Shown: positions 56,188-64,000 of the stretch, piece after piece | Layout of the letters: the number at the start of each line of letters is the position of its first letter | Numbering within the stretch: the first letter of the stretch is position 1 | Source: Melieria omissa | Lineage: Eukaryota > Arthropoda > Insecta > Diptera > Ulidiidae | Assembly: GCA_963971225.1 (NCBI GenBank) | Contig: OZ020268.1 | Location: 57,101,900 to 57,165,899, forward strand | DNA length: 64,000 nucleotides | Direction of reading: 5' to 3' | The notes under the pieces: generated by a model | What the model was told of the DNA's origin: nothing | Seen by the model: the letters and a program-made list of their open reading frames with translations, nothing else | Database searches by the model: none | Position numbers and translations under genes: made by a program

Positions 56188-56850
56188 CACACAAGAAACA
56201 ACTACTACTACATACACACGCCTCTTCACATATACACAGTCAGGCAGTGCGTTTATTGCAGTTATGCAGTCGCGGCATTTTTATGGGGTCGTGGATTTTT
56301 TTGTTTGTTTGTCAGGCATGGAAAAAAGTTCGCTGGTGTGGTGTTTACTGTTGTTGTTGTTGTTATTGCTTGTTTGATGCGTGTAAGCTTTCCAATGCAG
56401 GTGCAAAAGAAGCCAAGAAGCGCAAAAACTGCAGCTGCTGACTTTTAAGCCTTTTGCGACTTTTGCGGCACAGAATATAGCAACAACAACAATAACAACC
56501 TACCCACACATGTGCACACACAGAAAGCCATAGACGTGGCGCTGACGCTGACAGTGGTTGACATTTACTGGTGACATAACGCGCTGCAGCGGAGCGACTG
56601 CGTGATGGGACGTGCACATAGTTAGGTGAAACTATTTTGTAAACAATGTTTTTGTATATATGTACGTGTGTGTGTTTTTTACGCGAACTTGAGTGCGTGT
56701 GCGCGTAAAGCAAAGTTTTGCCGCCACATTTTCAGTACAGTTTGGCGTTTTTGGTGGCTGGTTTGACAGTTCAAGCTGCAGCCAAGTGGCCAGAAAATGG
56801 TTTATGCGACAACGCAACACAGACATGCACAGATAAATATGATCGCACAG
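56188..56850. other. Non-coding spacer
   Basis: CA/GT-rich and GTT-rich microsatellite sequence (56340-56370 GTT; 56478-56500 CAA; 56655-56680 GT). Open frames on both strands in 56055-56826 derive from these. No gene recognised. Confidence 0.5.
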
Positions 56851-56997
56851 CAGTGGTGCACAGAGAAGTTTTACTTCGAGAGGGCTTTCCTACAAAACTT
56901 TTGAGCCCAACACGTTTTGAAACCATCCAAAAGCTGTATAACAAACAACTATTTAGGGAGGTTTGAATGCCCTTAACCCCCCTTGTGTGCGCCACTG
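56851..56997. mobile_element. Possible hAT-type terminus or short hAT MITE
   Basis: The right side ends TTGTGTGCGCCACTG, so inward it begins CAGTGGCGCACACAAGGGGGG, a typical hAT end. An inverted match CAGTGGTGCACA (11 of 12) starts at 56851. The 8-bp flanks (TCGCACAG and ACTTACAC) do not match, so either one side is wrong or the element is a fragment. An 82-codon frame ending here (56718-56966) has no recognised domain. Confidence 0.35.
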
Positions 56998-58124
56998 ACT
57001 TACACGCGTGCTTTATACACACACGCAAACAAATACATTAGGCGAGATATTTGTATGTGTGTGTGTGTGTGTGTGCGCGTATCATGGCAGCCGCATGCCA
57101 CCAGCTCAGTAGGGTTCACATTTTATAGCATAACTTTGTAAGGTTACATACACTCACTCTCAAACTAACACATACTTTCACTCACACCCAGCTGACACAT
57201 AAAATGGCACACTGCGCGCACCTGGCAACCAACTCGACTCGTTCGTGCTGCGCGGCGCAGCGTGTTTGTGCAAACAAAAGTTTATTGAAAAAATTTGTTG
57301 TCATTTATCTTTTGCTTCCGATTATGTGCTCGTATAAGTGAGTGTGTGTGTGCGTGCGTGTGAATGTTTTCGGTTGGAAAATATACGCGATGTGCAGTTA
57401 TTGTGCATTGTTGTTGTTATTTTAGTGCTTACAATGTCATAATCCTTTCATTTTATTTAACTCAACATTCGACATTTTGAACTTGTTTATTTTTTCTTAT
57501 TTTATTTTTCATTTATAGCAAATGGCTTTAGTGGATTTAAGGCACAAAATTGCAAATAAATTTTAGATAGTGCGAATTTTTTGTGAGCAATTATTGTTTT
57601 GATAAAATCTTAAAATTTGCTGTGGTGTTAACTGCTTTTAAGCAAGAATTTTTAAGTAAATGAAAAAATTCAAAGGAACTTGGCTATCAAAAAATTTTAA
57701 AAGAGGAAAATTTTTAAATTTTCAATTTTTATTGTTTTAATAAAATCTTAAATTTTCCTGTTGTGTTAACAGCTTTTAACAGAAGTTTTTAAGGAAATTA
57801 TGAAATTCAAAGGAATTTTTCTATCAAAGAAGAAGAGGAAGCTTTAGAAATATTCATACTAATACAACCAAAGAATAAAATGTCTTAAAATCAGCGTACA
57901 ATTTTGGAGAAAACGCAAAATTCAGATATATTTTTTTAATGCTAGAATTTTGCATTTTGAATCTTGTTGTTGTTATAAAATATTTAATTTTTTATTCTTA
58001 CTAAAGGTTTTTAATTAACATGCTTGAATTTTAATTTAATCCTTTCGACCCAGAAGTTTCCTGAGAGCAACTTCACCAATTTGTCATCTTTTAGCAAAAG
58101 CTACGACTGATTTATGGGCTTAAT
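56998..58124. other. Non-coding spacer
   Basis: GT run (57055-57078), CA patches (57150-57200), then AT-rich sequence. Near 57580-57800 two segments resemble each other (TGTTTTGATAAAATCTTAAA and TTGTTTTAATAAAATCTTAA contexts), suggesting a local imperfect duplication of about 120-130 bp. No gene. Confidence 0.5.
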
Positions 58125-58128
58125 TTAA

Positions 58129-58842
58129 GGGGCCCGAACACTGTAAACTGCGATTTTTCATATGTTTTTTATTTTATTTATTAAAAAAAAACGGACGTTC
58201 CGATTTACATGAAACTTTACACATATGTTAATAAATGTTTAGATTATCGAAAACAATTTTTTTTTTTTTTTTGGCGGCAATGTTTGTATTCTGTAGCTGA
58301 TCCAAAATGTCGTCTTTTTAAAATGACCCTTGTCGCGTTGACAGCAAATCAGCATAACGGAGCCTCCTAGAGCAAAAAACAAAAAAGATTCTTGAAACAT
58401 ACATTACTGGCTACTGTTTGACGTAGGGGATTTTAAAAATATTGATTAGAAAAAAAATGGCGGCTGTTTGAAGAAAAAGTTTTTTTTTTCGCGTAAAATT
58501 TTGCACTGAATTATTTATAAAAAAAAAAGTTTGGCATATATCGAAAAACGGCTACGTCGAGCAGAAGCGACACTATTCCCGAATAGAATGCAATTTGAAT
58601 CAGGTCGATCGGATAAAAACTTTTTCAGTTATGCTGTCAACGTGGTCAAAAAACATGGTTTCGAGATAATCGCGTTTTAAGTTTTGAAAGGGGCAAATCG
58701 AATTAAAAAAGGTAGTAAAAAAGGTAATCTAAACATTTATTAACATATGTGTAAAGTTTCATGTAAATCGGAACGTCCGTTTTTTTTTAATAAATAAAAT
58801 AAAAAACATATGAAAAATCGCAGTTTACAGTGTTCGGGCCCC
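58129..58842. mobile_element. Foldback-like MITE with 118-bp perfect inverted arms (714 bp)
   Basis: Arms 58129-58246 and 58725-58842 are exact reverse complements over 118 bp, beginning GGGGCCCGAACACTGTAAAC. TTAA stands on each side (58125-58128 and 58843-58846), which is also readable as TA plus one more arm base pair. The 478-bp centre holds no open frame of note. TTAA would suggest piggyBac-like mobilisation and TA a Tc1/mariner-like one. The perfect arms imply recent insertion, gene conversion between arms, or both. Confidence 0.92.
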
Positions 58843-58846
58843 TTAA

Positions 58847-61075
58847 GTAGGCACCAAGAAATTAATATTTTTAGAAGTGAATTCAAAGCAAATTACAAAC
58901 ATTTTACTGCTATCCCCAAAATGATTTCCAATAATTTTCAGCGATATCAGGGAAAGTTTGTGTTCTAATTGAAGTCTACGAATTGGGCGCGTTTGATCAA
59001 AAGCCTGTTTCTTTAATAATTAAAATCAAAATCAAAAAGTGATAATTTTGTATTTTTTCATAAATTTTAAATAATTTTCCTGTATTTAAAAAAAATTGAT
59101 ACACAATTTATATATATAAGTGATACCCCCAGACAACATCTAAAAATTTATCAGAGCCACAAAATGGCTCTTATCAACTGAATATGTATGGATAAAGTCC
59201 TCATCCCCCTCAAGTGGTAACACAATGGTGCACGAAATCTAAATTAGGTCCCAAAGGCGGCCAATGAACCATCCTTCCTACATAAATTGAGTTTTATGTG
59301 CAGTCACAAATCCCCAGGACATTTCGAGAGTCCAGAGTCCTTCTCTCGCAAGAAAGGTTCCCAGATGATGGGTCACTGTGTAATTATTTGCTCACTAATG
59401 ACTTTCTTCTGTACTTTCTCTGTACTTGTGCTCCATTACCTAAAAGAAGTAAGACCCATATGCACTTCTTCTTCGACAAACTAGGGTACTATTTACAATT
59501 TATTAGGTTTCGTACTTCGAACTTAAGTTCTATTGATTGTGGTATCACAGCGTACCTACTACTACTACTACCATCCCACCCACCCCACCTATCTTTTCTT
59601 CTTCACCACTCAACGCACTATAACACCGCATAAAATGTGACATTCACGCTGCAATTAAATATTTACGCGCTCATAATAATTACAGTGGTAACAATTACCA
59701 CTTTAGCCGCACACAATAATGACGACGATGACTGATGATGCCGAAAAGTTTTTAATGCACACGTATGTCCTTGGCAGCACTTAAGCTGCACACAATTGAG
59801 CAACGAGTGCGGCTTTCTTATTTCTGTGGCAACTGTCTTTTATTTATATTTTAACTTTTCATTGTATTTTTTTGTATTACTTTATACTTTCTCACTTTGT
59901 TTTTATATTTTTCAATTGCATTCGCTTGAGTGGAACTTAATTATTATTGGCGCCGCGAGTGGTTGCGAGCAATTTGTTCGATATGAAACGAAATGCGTTA
60001 AGCGTTCGACACCTGCGCCCGTTTCTGTGCGTGTGTGTGTGTGGGTGTAAGCGGGAATTGCGCTCAAATCGGTGAAATCGCATTTTCCCAGGCAAAAAGT
60101 ATCGAACGGCAAAGGTGTCAGACTGACAGCAGCTCATTCAACAAGCCACATTGGCGTGTGGGCGGCGACAACAAAGTTGTGCAAGCAGCTGAATCCGTAA
60201 CTTATACGCCACGTGTGCCGGCAGTTGCCTGCGATACGCTGCTCTGCTGACTTGAATGTAAAGCGTGAAAGCAGCAAAAATGCAAATACAATAAAACAAT
60301 GAAGAAGGAGAAGGCGCAAAAAATATATATAACAACAATAACAATCACACTCAAAGTTACTTTATTTGCTTAGCGCAACAAAACAAAGGAATATTTCATA
60401 AAATGAAAAACAAAAAAGCCAAGAAAACAAGAACAAGAAAATGTAAACGATTAAAAAAAAACCAAAAAAACAAGAAGAAAAGCTAGCGAAAAAAAGCCAA
60501 ACCGGCGAACGTGTGAATGTTTGAATGCTTTCTTTCATGTTGACACATTTGAATAATGCCGAGCATTTGTGCTGCTTTCCGCTGTGTTTGCTTTTTCTAC
60601 TGTTGTTGTTGTTGTTTTTGCTTTGATTGTTGCCGCTGTAAAGCTGATTGTTGTTGTTTTAGCTGACAATGAACAGCTTTCAGCGTTTATGTGCGGCGCG
60701 AGTGCGTGGTGTGAAAGGGAGGCCAATGCGTCAGCGGAAGTGCGCAAGTCGCGGAAGCGGCGGAAGTGAAGCGAGTGAATGTTGAGCTGGCGTGTGGCAA
60801 CGACATCGACAACGACTAAAAGCGCAAAAGTACAAATTATCTTTGGCAAATTTGCCAACTTTGCTTTTGAACTCGGGCTACAATTTATTTATAAGGCGGG
60901 GGCGCGGTCGCGGGCGCTGCCGTCAGCGTAACACGCACTCGGTTAGATAAAGGGGGACATTTTATTACAGAACAATAAAATATTAAATACAATAAATACC
61001 AAACATATAAGAAAATATGATATACAAAAACTAAAAAATCCAACAATACAAAAATGCAAAACACAAAAAATTAAC
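58847..61075. other. Non-coding spacer
   Basis: AT-rich up to about 59100; a CTA run at 59559-59571; GT (60024-60040) and GTT (60600-60620) microsatellites. Overlapping open frames at 59287-59633, 59796-60344 and 60535-60858 show no motif. A GC-richer part at 60660-60950 is unassigned. Confidence 0.5.
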
Positions 61076-61930
61076 ATAAAAAATATTGTAAAAAACTTTC
61101 AAAAATATGCAACAACAAGAACAGCAAGAAACGAGTTAATGAAAATACAAAACATGGCAAAAATTTACATAAAAAATATATTGTATATTTTATATTTTAA
61201 ACATTGTATATTTTGTATATTGTATATTTTAAATAATACAACAGCACCAACAAAAGACTCAAGCAAAAGACAAAACAATAAAGAAGAAAACGTACGAAAC
61301 AAAAAACATAAAAATATTTCAAAAATATATAACAGCAGCAGCAAAAAATTTTTAAATAATACAACAGCACCAAAAACAGAAACAAGCAAAAGACAAGTCA
61401 ATACAAATACAAAACATACAAAACTAAACATAAAAAATAAAAAAAAATACAAAACAATAACAAAAGCAACAAGAACAGAAAGAGGCAAAAAATAAGTTAA
61501 TACTAATAAAAAACATCCAAAAACAACTTTAAAAAAATAAAATTTTTTTTAAATATACAACAGATAAGATATTAGTAAATACAAATAAAAAACATACAAA
61601 AACAACAATAAAAATATTTCACAAAATTTCAAAACCATACAACAGCAACAACAACGGGAACAGACGAAACATAAGTCAATACAAGTAAAAACACAGAACA
61701 AATATTTAGAAAAAATATAAAAATATACAACAGTAACAACAACGGAAGCAGACAAAAGATAAATAAATACAATAAAAACAACATTAAAAAATAGAAAAAA
61801 AAATTTCAAAATTATACAAAGCAACAACAGCGGAAACAGACAAAAGATAAATAAATACAAATAAAAAACATACAAAAATAAAACAAAAACTATACAACAG
61901 CAGCAACAACGGAAACTGCCAAAAGACAAG
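61076..61930. repeat. Degenerate A-rich minisatellite, unit roughly 85-95 bp
   Basis: Recurring block ACAACAGCAACAACAACGG, then AACAGACAAAAGATAAATAA, then ATACAAATAAAAAACATACA. Copies can be seen near 61105, 61235, 61355, 61640, 61725, 61815 and 61895, with variable A runs between. Open frames here (for example 61549-61929 minus, Cys/Val/Phe-rich) are translations of the repeat. Confidence 0.75.
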
Positions 61931-61935
61931 TCTGT

Positions 61936-63910
61936 TTAAAATCTGCTTTGTAGAGCTGTGTTGCGTAAAGAGATTTGGCAGCTTAGTGTGTGACTGACAC
62001 TAAGAAAATATGGCAACACCTTGGCGCCGCAGCGCATTTGTCTTCCGCTCAATTTCGCACGCAATGAACGGCACGTTTTGGTCTTCGTGTTGTACAAATC
62101 GAATGCGATGCGTTCGAATTCTTTAGGACACACACACATATAGAGACACATGCAGACATATATCTGTTTATATGTGTGTCTGAGACAAACTCTGCTCAGT
62201 TGCTTATCAGAGCAAAGTTAGGTTTGTCGAATGTGCTGATGACCATTCTGCCACTCGACAGCAGCAGAATAGTCATCACTGGTCTATAAAAGCTTTTTGT
62301 ATTGCATTTCCATCATTGTTATCACATCTGAGCTTATTTGGGACATTTTCTTTAGCAATGGGAGCAAATATGTTTGATTTTACGACTTTAAGTGCATTTC
62401 GGCTGAAAGCAAATAAATTAATGTTTGACATTAACAAGTAAAAAAGCTAATAAAAACTGCCAGCTGGAGAGTTAAAAAAGGCCATGAATTCTCGAGGCCA
62501 TTAATTTTAAGGCTAACTGATAAAACAACAAACAGCTTCATCTACAAAGGCCTGTTTAACCTTCTCAGAAAGGCCAAACTGGTCACACTGGTCGCCAGTG
62601 GTCTTGGGCTCACTCAATTACTGACTCACTTACTCGCTCACTCAATCACTCGCTCACTCCTTCAACCACTCACTGCTTCAACCACTCACTACATCTGTAT
62701 GCCATTTGCAATCAGTTGCGTAAAGTGCTTCCTTTTGTGCCTTAATGCGATTTAACAACCCGACGCTTTCCGGCCACACACCGCAAATACGCCAAGCCGC
62801 CTTTTCCTACACTTGACTGTTCGTCAGACTGTTGCCTTGCCAGCCCTAACGCCAATAAAGCTGCGCTTTGCCATGACATAAGTGTAGTGTTTTTTCTGCT
62901 TCGACTTCTCAGTTGCCGTCGTATTGCGTTAGCTTCTATATTTTAACACTTTTTCCCATTTCATTTGAAATAATGTTTCTTGCAATTTTTCATTTTTTCT
63001 CTCTTTTCCTTTTTACTTCACATACATACATATTATTGTTCTTAAAAGCATATTATTTGAAGCAATCATTTCAATTCATGCAATCAGTGCGCGAGGCTAC
63101 AACCGCACCACACCGCACTGCACAGTTGGTGTGCGTCTTTGCTACATTTGTTGGCATTCCAATTGTCGTCTCTCAACTGTGCCGCCGACTCATGTGTCGT
63201 GGACTTAGGTGACCTGCCACCTAACCGCGCAACTCTTCCCTTCCCCTCACTCTGCCTCCCTTCCCCTCACTCTGCCTCCCTTCCACCCGACACCACTCCG
63301 TGTCACATTCACTCGAGCATCCCATATCGCCTGCTGTTCGGTCGTTCTTCGTCATATTTTCTTTTTTATCTTTACATTTACCCGTCCACGGTGCGTTCTC
63401 TATTTCTTCGCTTTTTTATTTTTTCCATTTTTTATTTTTCATTTTTTTATGAATAGCATAAAATATGTATCCCAGTCAAATGGTTCTCAAGTGCTCGGCG
63501 TGTGCGGCTAAGCTGCGCCGCAATCTACCATACATTATGCATTTCCTTGGATCCATTCAAATGTACATAATGGCTTTGGCTCGACGCTAGTGGCACGTGG
63601 GCGAGTGGGCGCGTGTCAAATGCGGCTAGCAACACATCAATTCAATAACTGTTACTTGAAATCGGCGCTGTGCGATGGTGATGGTGTAACATACTTAAAC
63701 GTTTTTCTGACATTCGCGCTCGGATGACTTAAAGTCACCAATGCATTTTGATGAATTCTATTTTGGATGCAGGTGCAAACGAAAAACTATGCACTGGAAA
63801 AAACTATGCTGGGAGTCTTTAAGGAGTCTTCGGGTTCGAATCGTTTGGTTAGATCAAGTTGGGTTAGATCAGTTTATGCTTGGTATATGAACATGACGAA
63901 AGAGACGCTT
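61936..63910. other. Non-coding spacer
   Basis: Short tandem words: CACTCACT-type (62605-62690) and a 23-bp tandem duplication of CCTTCCCCTCACTCTGCCTC at about 63238-63282. Otherwise mixed sequence without a recognisable gene or element end. Confidence 0.5.
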
Positions 63911-64000
63911 AAGTAATAAATGGATCCATACAACAAGGCCACAGGAGTCATGTCTCCAGTGCAAGTCTTTGAAGAACCTTGGGGACCCTAAGGATCTGTT
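63911..64000 (+). repeat. Dispersed repeat of unknown family, copy B (cut by the window end)
   Basis: Collinear with the minus strand of 24520-24605: AGTAATAAATGGATCCATAC, AACAAGGCCACAGG, GTCATGTCTCCAGTGCAAGT and CTTTGAAGAACC. The copies differ by scattered substitutions and a few indels. The right limit lies beyond the window. Confidence 0.7.

Noticed and set aside
56718..56966. 82-codon frame beginning MPPHFQYSLAF
   Set aside because: No recognised domain, an overlapping minus-strand frame of equal quality, and its end lies in a possible hAT terminus.
60535..60858. 107-codon minus-strand open frame beginning MANLPKIICTFALLVVVDVV
   Set aside because: The start looks like a signal peptide, but the rest is Thr/Ala-rich sequence from a GTT/CAA repeat. 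No motif or splice support.
61165..61929. Cys/Val/Phe-rich minus-strand open frames resembling membrane proteins
   Set aside because: They are reverse translations of the A-rich CAACAG repeat; hydrophobicity comes from composition.

Overview
This window looks like non-coding, transposon-rich nuclear DNA from an insect, most likely a higher fly (Diptera). My best guess is a tephritid fruit fly. That rests on the mix of R1-clade and I-clade non-LTR elements, a 412/mdg1-type Ty3/gypsy element, Tc1/mariner-type DNA transposons, a tRNA-derived SINE whose body resembles repeats I remember from tephritid genomes, and CA/GT- and AT-rich spacer. I found no host exon I can defend. Every convincing protein-coding segment belongs to a mobile element.

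Layout, left to right. Positions 1-381 hold the C-terminal end of a non-LTR retrotransposon ORF2. Positions 2025-10856 are an almost perfect hexanucleotide satellite, (TATATC)n, of about 1,467 canonical units. A full-length tRNA-derived SINE with an 11-bp target-site duplication lies at 12912-13259. Next is a solo LTR on the minus strand (16646-18635) split by a deleted Tigger/pogo-like transposon (16851-18443). A 5'-truncated, decayed gypsy pol with its 3' LTR follows (19608-22211). Two minisatellites (about 57-bp and 33-bp units) surround 23.6-29.2 kb, with a probable pogo-like MITE between them. A 5'-truncated R1-clade-like element lies on the minus strand at 29548-30979, with a 12-bp duplication.

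Positions 32.4-36.1 kb carry three TTAA-flanked piggyBac-like non-autonomous elements. Positions 36.9-45.0 kb are one old I-clade element interrupted by three different TA-target DNA transposons: a 785-bp MITE that itself carries a tRNA-like SINE fragment, a dead DD37E-type element, and a core-deleted mariner. A 977-bp TA-flanked MITE with six copies of an internal motif is at 45496-46472, and a (GATTTGATT)n microsatellite is at about 48.1-48.5 kb.

An almost complete R1-clade element (about 49.86-56.19 kb) is split by a Tc1/mariner-type DD37E transposon (52574-53872). That transposon has an uninterrupted 325-codon transposase and matching terminal inverted repeats, and it is the only element here that looks possibly functional. 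A 714-bp foldback-like element with 118-bp perfect inverted arms (58129-58842), a degenerate A-rich tandem repeat (about 61.1-61.9 kb), and a dispersed repeat shared between about 24.5 kb and the window end complete the picture.

The genes do not form a pathway. The interest lies in the nesting, which gives a relative chronology of insertions, and in the satellite. All boundaries were read by eye from inverted repeats and duplications. No alignment or database search was run.
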